Shown: positions 16,403 through 28,622, numbered from the stretch's first letter. The stretch is DNA of 64,000 nt from Acidobacteriota bacterium (GCA_009838525.1 VXRJ01000035.1:341914-405913); one strand, 5' to 3'. A program made the numbers and translations. Notes: generated by a model from the sequence alone, not told the origin.

Positions 16403-18091
16403 TTGAGACGGCAACTGACAGGTGCAGGCAGCGTCGGGGCCGCCGCGGCGGTCTGGTTTGCATTCTCGCCGGTGACGGCCGCCCCGCCGGTCACCTTCAG
16501 CGACGCCACCGCCGCCGCCGGCATCGACTTCACGCACACGACCGGCGCGTTCGGTGAGAAGTACCTGCCCGAGACGCTCGGGGGCGGCGCCGTCTGGATC
16601 GACGCCGATGGCGACGGCTGGCAGGACCTCTTCCTCGTGAACTCGACCAACTGGCCGGGGCGGGGCGCCGCGACACCGTCCGCCTTCTACCGCAACGACA
16701 CCGACGGCACGTTCACCGAAGCTGCCGCCATGGCCGGCCTGGACGAGCCGCTCTACGGCATCGGTGGGGCAGCGGCCGACTACGACAACGATGGTGACGT
16801 GGACTTGTACGTCACCGCCCTCGGTCCGAACCGGCTCTACCGCAACCGGGGCGACGGCACGTTCGAGGATGCGACGGTGGCGGCACGTGTCGGCGATCCA
16901 GGATTCTCCACGAGCGCGATCTGGTGGGACTACGACGCGGACGGTGACCTGGATCTGTTCGTCGTCAACTACGTCGAGTGGTCGGCCGAGACGGACCTCT
17001 TCTGCACGCTCGACGGTTCGACGAAGTCCTACTGCACGCCCGAGTCATACAGGGGACAGTCCGGCACCCTCTACCGCAACCAGGGTGACGGCACGTTCGA
17101 GGACGTGACGGTGGCCGCCGGCGTCTCGACGCCGACCTCCAAGGGTCTCGGCGTCGCGATGCTGGATGCCGACGACGACGGCCGGATGGACCTGTTCGTC
17201 GCGAACGACACGGAGCCGGATCAGCTGTTTCGCAACCAGGGTGACGGCACGTTCGAAGACATCGGTGTCGTTGCCGGCGTCGCCTACAGCGAAACGGGGG
17301 TGGCGCGGGCCGGGATGGGCGTGGACGCCGCGGACTACGACGACTCGGGACGTCCCAGCCTCGTGATCGGTCACTTCTCGAACGAGATGATGGCGCTGTT
17401 CCACAACGAGGGCGGGCTCTTCCTGGACGAGGCGCCCCGCTCGGCGCTCGGCCGGGCGACGCTCCTGACGCTCACCTTCGGCTGTTTTTTCTTCGATGCC
17501 GATCTGGACGGCCGTCTGGACATCTTCGCCGCGAACGGCCACGTGGCGGACGATGTCGAACGGCTACAGTCACGCGTCACGCACGCGCAGGCCCCGCAGC
17601 TGTTCCACAACACCGGCGGCGGACGGTTCGAGGAGGTGACTGACGGTGGCGACGCGCTCGCGGCGCCGATGGTGGGGCGGGGCGCGGCGTACGCCGACTA
17701 CGACCGCGATGGCGACCTCGACATCATCGTCACCGTGAACGGCGGTCCGGCGCGCCTGCTTCGGAACGACCTGAACGGCGCTGCAAACCTGATCCGCCTG
17801 ACGCTGCGCGGGACCGGCGCCAACCGGAGCGGCATCGGAGCGCGGGTGGAAGCCACGGTTGGCGGCGAGACGCGGCGGCGCGTGGTCAAGTCGGGATCGA
17901 GTTACGCGTCGCAGAGCGAGCTGCCCGTCACCGTCGGTCTGGGCGCCGCCGCCCGCGCCGACAATGTCCGCATCGTCTGGCCGGGCGGTGCGGTCGATGA
18001 TCTCGGGGCGGTGGAGGCGAACCGGGAGATCGTGATCGGCCAGGGGGCAGGCATCGTGGAGACCATCCCAATCGAACGGAGAAATCAGTGA
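16403..18091 (+). CDS. CRTAC1-family FG-GAP/ASPIC-UnbV exported protein
   Basis: 562 residues from a TTG codon. An in-frame stop lies 18 bases upstream and no ATG or GTG would keep the signal peptide (VGAAAAVWFAFSPVTA), so TTG is the supported start. It has no lipobox, unlike the two paralogues at the left end, so it is probably soluble in the periplasm or secreted. Repeated calcium loops (DADGDGWQD, DYDNDGDVD, DYDADGDLD, DYDRDGDLD) form an FG-GAP propeller. The end is an ASPIC/UnbV domain (RSGIGARVE, GSSYASQSE, RIVWPGGAV). Its stop overlaps the next start (GTGA), coupling it to the 1185-residue fusion. A binding or scaffold role with the adjacent pentaheme cytochrome is inference. Confidence 0.88.
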   Translation: MRRQLTGAGSVGAAAAVWFAFSPVTAAPPVTFSDATAAAGIDFTHTTGAFGEKYLPETLGGGAVWIDADGDGWQDLFLVNSTNWPGRGAATPSAFYRNDTDGTFTEAAAMAGLDEPLYGIGGAAADYDNDGDVDLYVTALGPNRLYRNRGDGTFEDATVAARVGDPGFSTSAIWWDYDADGDLDLFVVNYVEWSAETDLFCTLDGSTKSYCTPESYRGQSGTLYRNQGDGTFEDVTVAAGVSTPTSKGLGVAMLDADDDGRMDLFVANDTEPDQLFRNQGDGTFEDIGVVAGVAYSETGVARAGMGVDAADYDDSGRPSLVIGHFSNEMMALFHNEGGLFLDEAPRSALGRATLLTLTFGCFFFDADLDGRLDIFAANGHVADDVERLQSRVTHAQAPQLFHNTGGGRFEEVTDGGDALAAPMVGRGAAYADYDRDGDLDIIVTVNGGPARLLRNDLNGAANLIRLTLRGTGANRSGIGARVEATVGGETRRRVVKSGSSYASQSELPVTVGLGAAARADNVRIVWPGGAVDDLGAVEANREIVIGQGAGIVETIPIERRNQ

Positions 18092-21000
18092 CCGGATCGA
18101 TTTCACCATCCTTCATCAAGCCGCCTGAGACCGGTGTGGGTCGTGCGCTGCATTTGGCGGGACTGTTCGTCGCCGCTCTGGTGGCGGGCCATGTGCTCGC
18201 CTGGTGGCTTCTGGGGGCAGGCGGCCCGGGTGGAGCCTCGCCCGAGTACCAGGAAACAGTGCGGGTCTTCTACCGCGCGTTGGCGTCGCTCGAAGTCGGC
18301 CTGCTGGACGAGGCCCGTGACGGCTTCGTGGAAGCGGCCGAGCTCGCACCGGACGAGCCGGCCGTGCAGGCGAACCTGGCGATAGCCGAGACGGTGATGG
18401 GCAACGACACCGGCGCGACCGCCGCGCTGGATGCGGCGGCGACGCTGGCGCCCGACAGCGCCGAGGTCGCCTACGTGCAGGGGCAGTTGGCGAGCTTCGC
18501 AGGACTGGCGGACGAAGCGGTGACGCACTACCGGCGTGCGGCGGAGCTGGACGACGGTCATCTGCGCGCCCGTTTCGCCCTGGCGCAGGAGCTGGAGCGT
18601 TCGGGAGATGCGGCGGTGTTGGCCGAGGCCCGGACGTGGCTCGAGGAAGTAGTGTCCGGTCGTCCCGGCAACCTGGCCGTGCTGCTCGAGCGGATACGCT
18701 GGGCCGCGGCGGCGGACGACGCCCCGGTGGTGGACGACACGCTGGGACGCCTGCGGGCTGCGAGCGGCGCCTGGCCGGCCCTCGCGGTCGCGCAGCTCGA
18801 CGCGCTGGAGACCGCGGCCGGTGGGGACGACCTGGCGCGGGCGGCGACCTTCGCGCAGCTCCTCCGGAACGTGCTGGTTCGCACCGCCACCTTCCGCGAG
18901 GACCTGGCGCTGGTAAGTGTCAGCGCGGAGCAGATCGCCGAGCCGTTCAACCGGTTCCTGACACTGCCGTCGCCGTCGCCGGATGCGTCGCCGCCGGATC
19001 GGACGCTCGCCTACGTGCAGGAGCCGCTCGAGGGAGCGGCGGGCGCCCCCGCCACCGTGACGATCGTCCCGCCGGCCGATGATCGCGCCGCCGCGATCTT
19101 CGCGGCGGACGCCGAAGCAGTGCGGCCCGTTGGCCCGGATGCGGCGGTCGCCGGCGCGGTGTTCGACTTTCCGGTTGGCGCGGCCGGGACGCCGCCGGCG
19201 CCGGACGGCCTGCTCCCGCTCGACTGGGACAGCGACTACCGGATGGATCTGGCCCTCGCGGGCGGCGACGGCCTCCGTCTGCTGGTGCAGGGCGAGGACG
19301 GGACGTTCGCCGAGATGACGCCCCCGGCGGCGGACGAGTCGACCGACGCGCCGGCCGTGGCCGCCGACCTCGTGCTTCACGGTGTCTGGGCCGCCGACGT
19401 GGAGATGGACGGGGATCTCGACATGGTCGTCGGCCCGGACTCCGCGTCACCCTGGGTGGCTCGCAACAACGCCGACGGGACCTGGCGGACGGTCCGGCCG
19501 TTCCCCGACATGCCGGGCCTTCGCGGCTTCGTCTGGGGAGACCTCGACTTCGACGGAGACCCGGACGCGGTGCTCCTCGATGCCGAGGGCGGCCTCCAGG
19601 TGATGGAGAACCTGCAGGCGGGCCGGTTCGCTCCGTGGCCGGCGCCCGATCCGGCGGAGCAGGCGGTTGCCATCGCGCTGGGTGACCTGAACGCCGACGG
19701 CCGGCTCGACCTCGTGTCGCTCGACGGATCGGGAAGCGTCTGGCGGAGCAGTGTCGTCGCCGATCGGTGGGATGCGTGGGATCGCGACGCGGTGGTGACC
19801 TGGAGCGGATTCCCCGGCGGCGCCGCTGCCGGCTCGTACCGCCTGCTGCTCGCCGACTTCGATAACAACGGCTCGCTCGACCTCGCCGGATCCGGCCCCG
19901 CCGGCACCGAGATCTGGCTGGCGGACGAACGGTCGGAGCTGGACTCCGACCCCGTCGCCAGCGTGGCCGGCGTCCAGGTGTTCGCCACCAGCGACCTCAA
20001 CGGGGACGGCTGGATCGACTTCGCCGGTCTCGACGGCAGCGCGCCAGTCCGGCTCCTGGGGCAGGGAAGCGCCGGCTACGGCTGGCATCAGATATTCCCC
20101 CGCGCCAACGTGGCCGCCGGCGATCAGCGGATCAACTCGTTCGGGGTCGGGGGCGAGATGGAGGCGCGCGCCGGACTCCTGGTCCAGAAACAGGTGATGA
20201 CCGGGGGACCGGTTCACTTCGGCCTCGGAACGCGGCCGCGCATCGACGTCGCGCGGGTCGTCTGGCCGAACGGCGTGATGCAGGCGGACTTCGAGCTGGC
20301 CTCGCGGGATGTCTTCGTCGCCGAGCAGCGGCTCAAGGGGTCGTGCCCGTGGCTCTTCGCCCATGACGGCGAGTCGGTGCGCTTCGTCACCGATTTCCTC
20401 TGGCGATCTCCCCTCGGAATGCGAATCAACGCGCAGGACACGGCCGGCGTGACGCAGACCGAGGACTGGGTGCTGGTCCGCGGCGATCAACTGGCGGCGC
20501 GCGACGGGCAGTACGACCTGCGGATCACGGCCGAGTTGTGGGAGAGCCACTTCGTCGACCACGTCTCGCTCGTGGTGGTGGATCATCCGCCGGAGACCGA
20601 GCTGTACGTCGACGAGCGGTTCGCGCGCGATCCGGCGCCGTTGCGGCCATTCGTCACCGGCGTGTCGCACCCGGTTGCACGGGCCGTCGACGACAAGGGG
20701 GTCGACGTGACCGCGCTCGTGCGCAAACGGGACGACGAGTACGTTGCAACGTTCGAGCGGGGATGGCACCAGGGCATTACCCGCGACCACTACCTGGAGA
20801 TCGAGCTCGACACCGCCGCCGGGCCGATGCCGGCTGACGGGGACGTCTACCTGCTTGCCTTCGGCTGGATCTATCCGACCGACAGCAGCATCAACGTCGC
20901 CCTCGGCCAGAGCACGTTGCCGCCCCCGCAGGGCGTTCGCGTGGAGGCGCAGGGGCCGGACGGCGCCTGGACGGTCATGCACGCGGATGTCGGCTTCCCG

Positions 21001-21645
21001 GCCGGCAAATGGAAGACGATGGTGATCCCGCTCGTGCGCCGCGCCGACGGAACCGTTCCGACCCGCCTGCGCCTGCACACGAACCTGGAGATCTACTTCG
21101 ATCGTATCGCCCATGCCGCCGCCGCGGCGGAGACGGGAACCACTACGCGCCTGCTGGCGGACGTCGCCGACCTGCGCTACCGTGGCTACAACGTCACCGA
21201 CTTCATCGGGCCGCGCCGGATCGAGATTCCGCGCTACGAGCTTGCTACCATTCGCCCGATCTGGCGCGACCTGGTCGGCTTCCATACGCGCTTCGGCGAC
21301 GTCCGCGAACTGCTGACGGAGGTGGACGACCGCTACGCGATCCTGAACGCCGGCGACGAGCTCCGCCTCCGGTTCGACGCGCCGCCCGAACCGCCCGCCG
21401 GCTGGCGCCGCGACTTCATCCTGATTGGCGATGGCTGGGTCAAGGACGGCGACTTCAATACCGCCCATGCCAAGACGGTCGGCCCGATGCCGTCGCACGA
21501 CACGCCCGACTATCCACGCGAGCCGTACCCGACGCTGGAGGACGACCCGGTCTACCAGCGCTACCCGAAGGACTGGGAGCGCTACCACACCCGCTGGGTC
21601 GCGCCGGATCAGTACCTGCGCGGTCTCCGGCGCCTGGAGAGGTGA
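18088..21645 (+). CDS. TPR / FG-GAP / ASPIC-UnbV fusion, membrane-anchored
   Basis: 1185 residues, starting at a GTG that overlaps the preceding stop. Residues about 20-43 form a single membrane anchor. Residues about 50-270 are TPR-like. A degenerate FG-GAP region follows (about 370-680; DWDSDYRMD, DVEMDGDLD, DLDFDGDPD, DLNADGRLD, DLNGDGWID). An ASPIC/UnbV-like segment comes next (GGEMEARAG, HFGLGTRP, VVWPNGV). The last 400 or so residues are beta-rich with no family I recognise. It therefore joins in one chain what the left-end modules make as two lipoproteins (a propeller and a TPR protein). UspA follows 3 bases later. It probably sits on the outer face of the membrane as an assembly platform (inference). 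Confidence 0.85.
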   Translation: MTGSISPSFIKPPETGVGRALHLAGLFVAALVAGHVLAWWLLGAGGPGGASPEYQETVRVFYRALASLEVGLLDEARDGFVEAAELAPDEPAVQANLAIAETVMGNDTGATAALDAAATLAPDSAEVAYVQGQLASFAGLADEAVTHYRRAAELDDGHLRARFALAQELERSGDAAVLAEARTWLEEVVSGRPGNLAVLLERIRWAAAADDAPVVDDTLGRLRAASGAWPALAVAQLDALETAAGGDDLARAATFAQLLRNVLVRTATFREDLALVSVSAEQIAEPFNRFLTLPSPSPDASPPDRTLAYVQEPLEGAAGAPATVTIVPPADDRAAAIFAADAEAVRPVGPDAAVAGAVFDFPVGAAGTPPAPDGLLPLDWDSDYRMDLALAGGDGLRLLVQGEDGTFAEMTPPAADESTDAPAVAADLVLHGVWAADVEMDGDLDMVVGPDSASPWVARNNADGTWRTVRPFPDMPGLRGFVWGDLDFDGDPDAVLLDAEGGLQVMENLQAGRFAPWPAPDPAEQAVAIALGDLNADGRLDLVSLDGSGSVWRSSVVADRWDAWDRDAVVTWSGFPGGAAAGSYRLLLADFDNNGSLDLAGSGPAGTEIWLADERSELDSDPVASVAGVQVFATSDLNGDGWIDFAGLDGSAPVRLLGQGSAGYGWHQIFPRANVAAGDQRINSFGVGGEMEARAGLLVQKQVMTGGPVHFGLGTRPRIDVARVVWPNGVMQADFELASRDVFVAEQRLKGSCPWLFAHDGESVRFVTDFLWRSPLGMRINAQDTAGVTQTEDWVLVRGDQLAARDGQYDLRITAELWESHFVDHVSLVVVDHPPETELYVDERFARDPAPLRPFVTGVSHPVARAVDDKGVDVTALVRKRDDEYVATFERGWHQGITRDHYLEIELDTAAGPMPADGDVYLLAFGWIYPTDSSINVALGQSTLPPPQGVRVEAQGPDGAWTVMHADVGFPAGKWKTMVIPLVRRADGTVPTRLRLHTNLEIYFDRIAHAAAAAETGTTTRLLADVADLRYRGYNVTDFIGPRRIEIPRYELATIRPIWRDLVGFHTRFGDVRELLTEVDDRYAILNAGDELRLRFDAPPEPPAGWRRDFILIGDGWVKDGDFNTAHAKTVGPMPSHDTPDYPREPYPTLEDDPVYQRYPKDWERYHTRWVAPDQYLRGLRRLER

Positions 21646-21648
21646 ACG

Positions 21649-22125
21649 ATGAAGCTCGACAGGATCCTCGTGCCGACCGACTTCAGCGAGACGGCGCAGC
21701 ACGCCCTGGACTACGCCCGCGACCTGGCGCAGACGTTCGGCGCGGAAGTGCACCTGTTGCACGTCGTGCCGGATCCCGTAGCCCAGGGCTGGGCGGGTGA
21801 GGCTACCGGGATGGTCATCCCCGACCTTCTGAGAACGTGGGAAGCGGATTCGGACCAGCGCCTGCAGGACATAGCGATCGAGGGTGTGACGATCGAACGG
21901 GTGACGGCGGTGGGTCACGACTTCGTGGAGATCCTGAAGTACGCCAGCGGGAACGGCATCGACCTGATCGTCATGGGTACTCACGGCCGCGGGGCCGTGA
22001 AGCACATGCTGCTCGGCAGCGTTGCCGAGAAGGTGGTCCGCAAGGCGCCCTGTCCGGTCCTCACGGTGCGCCATCCGGGCTACGAGTTCATCATGCCGAC
22101 CATGCCGGTGATGACGGTCGCCTGA
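21649..22125 (+). CDS. Universal stress protein, UspA family, ATP-binding type
   Basis: 158 residues from an ATG preceded by GGAGAGG. The fold signature is clear: an N-terminal strand (ILVPTDFSE), and the nucleotide-binding motif G-x2-G-x9-G-S near the C-terminus (GTHGRG, then GSVAEKV), followed by CPVLTVR. It is cytoplasmic. Only 3 bases separate it from the TPR/UnbV fusion gene, so it belongs to that operon. The ATP-binding motif places it with the type that can bind and cycle nucleotide. Its partner is unknown. Confidence 0.93.
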   Translation: MKLDRILVPTDFSETAQHALDYARDLAQTFGAEVHLLHVVPDPVAQGWAGEATGMVIPDLLRTWEADSDQRLQDIAIEGVTIERVTAVGHDFVEILKYASGNGIDLIVMGTHGRGAVKHMLLGSVAEKVVRKAPCPVLTVRHPGYEFIMPTMPVMTVA

Positions 22126-22175
22126 CAGCAGAACCCGGCCGACTGCGTCATGGTGGATCGAGGCGGTGACGGTCC

Positions 22176-22194
22176 CTTACCCGGCTGCGGTAAG
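22176..22194 (+). terminator. Small inverted repeat between uspA and the desaturase gene
   Basis: CTTACC, a 7-base loop, then GGTAAG, followed by A/T-poor sequence and CGGTTT. It could be a weak terminator or an operator for the desaturase gene; neither is established. Confidence 0.3.
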
Positions 22195-22256
22195 ATCCCT
22201 CGGTTTGGCGCGGTCGAATCAATCCTGAAAGGCCGTCAGTAGGGAAGGGGTGCGCG

Positions 22257-23165
22257 GTGGCGGACGTGAACGTGACTGGGGCTTTGACGGAGACGGAGGC
22301 GGCCGCGGAGCCCGATCAGATTGACTGGTTGCGCAATCTGCCCTTCATCCTGCTGCAACTCGGATGCCTTGCCGTCTTCTGGACCGGTGTCTCAGAGTTC
22401 GCACTAGCGGTTGGGGCCGTTACCCTGGCCGCGCGGATGTTCGGCCTGACCGCCGGCTACCACCGCTACTTCTGTCACCGCGCGTTCAAGACGAGCCGGG
22501 TCTTTCAGTTCGTCCTGGCGTGGCTCGGCGCGTCGGCGGCGCAGCGCGGGCCGCTCTGGTGGGCGGGCCACCACCGGTGGCACCACCGCCACTCGGACAC
22601 CGCCGAGGATGTCCACCCGCCCGGTGTCAGGGGGATCCTCTGGGCCCATGCCGGTTGGATCATGAGCAAGCGCAACGATCGGACACGGATCGAGTGGATC
22701 CGCGACTTCGCGGCCTACCGGGAGCTGCGCTGGCTCGACGCAAACCACTACGTCGCGCCGGTCAGCCTGGGTGTCGCGCTCTTCCTGCTTGGCGCGTGGC
22801 TCGCGGCGGCATACCCGGCACTGGGGACGAATGGACCGCAACTGGTCGTGGTCGGTCTCCTGTGCAGCACGACGCTGCTGTATCACTGCACGTTCGCGGT
22901 CAACTCGATCGGCCACACCGTCGGCAGCCGCCGTTACGTGACGCGTGACAACAGCCGGAACAGCTTCTGGCTGGCGCTTGTCACGGCAGGCGAGGGGTGG
23001 CACAACAATCACCACCGGTACCCGGCGTCGGAGCGGCAGGGCTTCTACTGGTGGGAGATCGATCTGACGCACTACGGCGTCGTGCTGCTGTCCTGGCTCC
23101 GGTTGGTCTGGGACGTGCGGGGGCCGTCAGCCGACGTATTGCGCGAAGGCAACCGCCAAGGTTAG
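22257..23165 (+). CDS. Acyl-CoA/acyl-lipid desaturase, membrane di-iron type
   Basis: 302 residues from a GTG with AGGGAAGGGG just upstream. All three histidine boxes of the stearoyl-CoA-type desaturases are present: HRYFCHR at 69-75, HHRWHH at 105-110 and HNNHH at 249-253. Hydrophobic segments near 27-60, 82-95, 165-187 and 195-215 fit the usual four-span membrane topology. The reaction is oxygen-dependent insertion of a double bond (usually delta-9) into a fatty acyl chain, with two irons held by the histidines at the cytoplasmic face. It probably has its own promoter, as 131 bases separate it from uspA. Confidence 0.93.
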   Translation: MADVNVTGALTETEAAAEPDQIDWLRNLPFILLQLGCLAVFWTGVSEFALAVGAVTLAARMFGLTAGYHRYFCHRAFKTSRVFQFVLAWLGASAAQRGPLWWAGHHRWHHRHSDTAEDVHPPGVRGILWAHAGWIMSKRNDRTRIEWIRDFAAYRELRWLDANHYVAPVSLGVALFLLGAWLAAAYPALGTNGPQLVVVGLLCSTTLLYHCTFAVNSIGHTVGSRRYVTRDNSRNSFWLALVTAGEGWHNNHHRYPASERQGFYWWEIDLTHYGVVLLSWLRLVWDVRGPSADVLREGNRQG

Positions 23166-23173
23166 ATCCAATG

Positions 23174-23301
23174 GTCCGCCGGCCTCCAGGCCGGCAAGGG
23201 AATCCCAAGGTTCGCCGGCCTCCAGGCCGGCCCAAGAACAACAGTCGGTGCCGGCGTGGACGCCGGCGAACCGGCAGACCTCAACATAGACGCCGGCGCA
23301 C
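23174..23301. repeat. Double-hairpin repeat cluster with a complete 64-bp copy
   Basis: The full copy spans 23209-23272. Its ends read GGTTCGCC and GGCGAACC, so the outer arms differ from other copies (GGTGCGCC/GGCGCACC) yet still pair. The inner hairpins are GCCGGCCT-CC-AGGCCGGC and GCCGGCGT-GG-ACGCCGGC, joined by a linker containing CAAGAACAACAGTCG. That linker matches, in reverse complement, the one in the copy at 4681-4744. A partial hairpin precedes it (23174-23196) and another fragment follows. The gap is between convergent genes. Confidence 0.8.
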
Positions 23302-23375
23302 CGGCGGACCCGGTGTCGCGCTGTGGCCACCGCGGGGACTTGCGGTGGCCACAGCAGTTGCCGGTTCCTCCCCGA

Positions 23376-26273
<2,898 letters not shown>

Positions 26274-26408
26274 AACGTTCCTCCTCTCACGGACGGGCCG
26301 GTAAGGATCATACCGGGACCCTCGATCCACGATCTCACCGGCGTGACGCCTCGTCACCTGGCCAGCTTTCGGGTGGCGCGCAGTTGGACAACCGGCGCGG
26401 GTAACATC

Positions 26409-26455
26409 ACCCCATTGTACCAGAGGAGGCCCCGTTGTGACCGCATTGATGGGGT
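26409..26455 (-). promoter_or_regulatory. Upstream region of the TonB receptor: -10 box inside an inverted repeat
   Basis: On the minus strand TACAAT (26414-26419) lies 16 bases after GTCACA, a weak -35. The -10 overlaps one arm of an inverted repeat, ACCCCAT (26409-26415) and ATGGGGT (26449-26455). A repressor-type operator is possible. The rest of 26274-26497 shows nothing else I can name. Confidence 0.35.
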
Positions 26456-26497
26456 ATCATGGCATTTTGGTAGGGTTCGCGGTCGTCTGGTGCCCCC

Positions 26498-27559
26498 TTA
26501 CGCTTCATCCTGCGAATCCGCCAACGCACCGGGTGGAAGTCCCCGGGTAGCCGCCCGGAAGAGCAGCTTCAATGCCCGATCCGAACCGGCGACGGCGCTG
26601 ATCAGGAGCATCCCCGCGCCCACCCGCACGCGCGACAGGCTGATGTTCTCGCCTTTCCTGAAGGAAGGGGTCGTGCACAGGCGCCGCCAGGTCAGCACGG
26701 CCAGCCCGAGGGTCCACAGAAGGTGTCGGCGGATGCCGGTTTCGCGGGCGGGGATAAGCAGGATGAACTGTAGTCCGTCCGCAAGGCGGCTGCGCGCGAT
26801 CGTCAGCAGCTTGACGAGCCCGTCGACGAAACGGGCGTCCGCCTGATCGGCCGACGGTCCTTCCCACTCGCGTCCCGGGGGGGCGAACAGGTCTCGCGGC
26901 AGCCAGCACGCGCCGCGCCGTTGGTCGTCCCACACGTCCTTGAGAATGTTGGTGATTTGCAGCCCCTGGCCGAAAGAGACCGCGAGCGCGAGCAGCTCTT
27001 CGCGCCTCTCCTGCAGCTCGACGCAGTAGTCGCAGTACAGCGCGGTCGCGGTTTCACCGACCACGCCCGCGACGCAGTAGCAGTACCGTTCCAGGTGCGG
27101 CACGTCCCTCAGGCCGGCGGCGGTTCCGTACTCCTGGAATTCGACCATCCCGTTGGACATGATCCGGATGCACCGTTCGATCGCCTGGCGTTGAGGATCA
27201 CGGCATGCCCGCGTTATGCGGATCACGCGCGGCGCGTTGGCGATGAGGTCGTGTTCAGCGTCGGGGGTTTCCCGTGAGAGCAGTGCGCCGAGTTCGCCCG
27301 CAAAGTCCGCCGCGTCGCCGCGGCCGTGCACCAGATCGACGAAGCGTTCCGAGAACGAGCGCTTCTGTTCCAGTGTGAGTGCCGGCTCGTCCTCGATGGC
27401 GTCCGCTATCCGGCAAAGGAGATAGACGTTGGCCACCACGTCGCGCAGGCCGTTCGGAAGCCGGGGAATGGTGAGGGCGAACGTGCGCGAGACACGCTGC
27501 AGGATCGCCGCCTGGTAGGTGAGGTCGCTCTCTCTCGATTCCACCGGCGCGCTCGTCAT
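26498..27559 (-). CDS. Squalene/phytoene synthase family protein, downstream copy
   Basis: 353 residues from an ATG that overlaps the stop of the upstream copy (ATGA), so the two are co-translated. The two aspartate motifs of head-to-head prenyl synthases are present: DAIED (in LCRIADAIEDEP) and DVWDD (in ILKDVWDDQRRG). Also present are the YCYCVAGVVGE segment and a hydrophobic C-terminal region. Known reaction: condensation of two farnesyl (or geranylgeranyl) diphosphates via a cyclopropyl intermediate, using magnesium. The sequence looks closer to farnesyl-diphosphate farnesyltransferase than to HpnC/HpnD, but I cannot verify this. No squalene-hopene cyclase or carotenoid gene is in the window, so the product is uncertain. 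Confidence 0.88.
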   Translation of the reverse strand: MTSAPVESRESDLTYQAAILQRVSRTFALTIPRLPNGLRDVVANVYLLCRIADAIEDEPALTLEQKRSFSERFVDLVHGRGDAADFAGELGALLSRETPDAEHDLIANAPRVIRITRACRDPQRQAIERCIRIMSNGMVEFQEYGTAAGLRDVPHLERYCYCVAGVVGETATALYCDYCVELQERREELLALAVSFGQGLQITNILKDVWDDQRRGACWLPRDLFAPPGREWEGPSADQADARFVDGLVKLLTIARSRLADGLQFILLIPARETGIRRHLLWTLGLAVLTWRRLCTTPSFRKGENISLSRVRVGAGMLLISAVAGSDRALKLLFRAATRGLPPGALADSQDEA

Positions 27560-28605
27560 CAGGCTGGCGCGGTTTTCGGAAGGCCGTAGCCAAGCAGCCT
27601 GAAGAGCAGCCTGAGGGCCGTGTTGGACCGCGCCGCGATGCCCGTTGCGAACGCGATCGCCCATACGCTGCGACGTGAGACCTTGACCTCATGCCCGCTC
27701 GTGAACGCCGGCTTCCGGTGGATGCGCCGCAACGTCAGCACCGCGATCCCCAACGGCCAGAGGCAGGAACGACGGATGCCGGTCTCGTGGCGCGGGATGA
27801 TCAGTACGTACCGCAGTGCGTCCGCGAGGTGACGCCGGGTGATCGCCACCAGCTTCCCCACGCCATTGACGAAACCGGGATCGGCCCGGCCGGAGGAGAT
27901 GGAGCCCACTTCGACGCCGTTCGCGCGAAAGACGTCTCGTGGCAGCCAGCTCACGCCGCGCCGCCGGTCGTCCCACATGTCCTTGAGGATATTGATCATC
28001 TGCAGGCCCTGGCCGAACGAGACGGCCAGCGCGAACAGCTCGTCGCGGCGTTCGTCCATCTCGTCGGAGTAGTCGCAGAACAGCGCGGTCAGGGTCTCGC
28101 CGACCACGCCGGCTACGTGGTAGCAATACCGGTTCAGGTGGTCGATGTCCCGCAGCCCGTCGGTGCTCGCCGTGCGCTGGAACTCCACCATTCCGCGCGC
28201 CATGATCCGCACGCACCGCTCGATCGCACTGCGCTGCGCCGGGTTCAGGCGTCCCGTGATGCGGAGCACGCGGGGAGTATTGGCGATCAGGTCCTGCTCG
28301 GGCCCGGTTGTCGCCGGCGACAGCATCGCGCCCAGCTCGCGCGCGAACGGCGCCGGGTCTTCCCGGCCCGCGACGAGGTCGGCGAAGCGCTTCGAGAAGG
28401 CATCCTTCTGCGCCCAGGAGAGGGTCGGCTCGTCCTCTATGGTGTCCGCGATGCGGCACAGCAGGTAGGTGTTTCCCACCGCGTCGGCGAGCGGGTGCGG
28501 CAACTGCGCGATGGTGAGCGCGAAGGTGCGGGCAACACCCTGAAGGATCTTCGTCTGGTACGCGATGTCGCCGCTCGTGGACCCGTTGGAAGAGCCGGCG
28601 GCCAT
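27559..28605 (-). CDS. Squalene/phytoene synthase family protein, upstream copy
   Basis: 348 residues from the ATG at 28605. I chose this over a GTG at 28623 because the N-terminus then lines up with the tandem copy (both have IAYQ or LTYQ about 15 residues in) and because an extended -10 box occupies the intervening bases. Aspartate motifs DTIED and DMWDD, the segment [11 protein letters not shown] and [13 protein letters not shown] are intact, so both copies look catalytically competent. It is the first gene of a two-gene operon. Tandem near-full-length paralogues suggest either a heteromeric enzyme or two steps, as in the HpnC/HpnD pair (inference). Confidence 0.88.
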   Translation of the reverse strand: MAAGSSNGSTSGDIAYQTKILQGVARTFALTIAQLPHPLADAVGNTYLLCRIADTIEDEPTLSWAQKDAFSKRFADLVAGREDPAPFARELGAMLSPATTGPEQDLIANTPRVLRITGRLNPAQRSAIERCVRIMARGMVEFQRTASTDGLRDIDHLNRYCYHVAGVVGETLTALFCDYSDEMDERRDELFALAVSFGQGLQMINILKDMWDDRRRGVSWLPRDVFRANGVEVGSISSGRADPGFVNGVGKLVAITRRHLADALRYVLIIPRHETGIRRSCLWPLGIAVLTLRRIHRKPAFTSGHEVKVSRRSVWAIAFATGIAARSNTALRLLFRLLGYGLPKTAPA

Positions 28606-28613
28606 CTCCGCAG

Positions 28614-28622
28614 AATGTAGCA
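28614..28622 (-). promoter_or_regulatory. Extended -10 box of the squalene synthase operon
   Basis: TGcTACATT on the minus strand, 8 bases before the ATG at 28605. No -35 is evident. It implies a nearly leaderless mRNA. Confidence 0.35.

Noticed and set aside
1-21645. Enediyne biosynthetic cluster, suggested by UnbV domains
   Set aside because: No polyketide synthase, thioesterase or other biosynthetic gene is present. UnbV/ASPIC domains occur widely in CRTAC1 proteins without enediynes.
19447-22074. 875-codon open frame on the minus strand
   Set aside because: Antisense to the TPR/UnbV fusion and UspA genes. It has no domain, signal or start site of its own.
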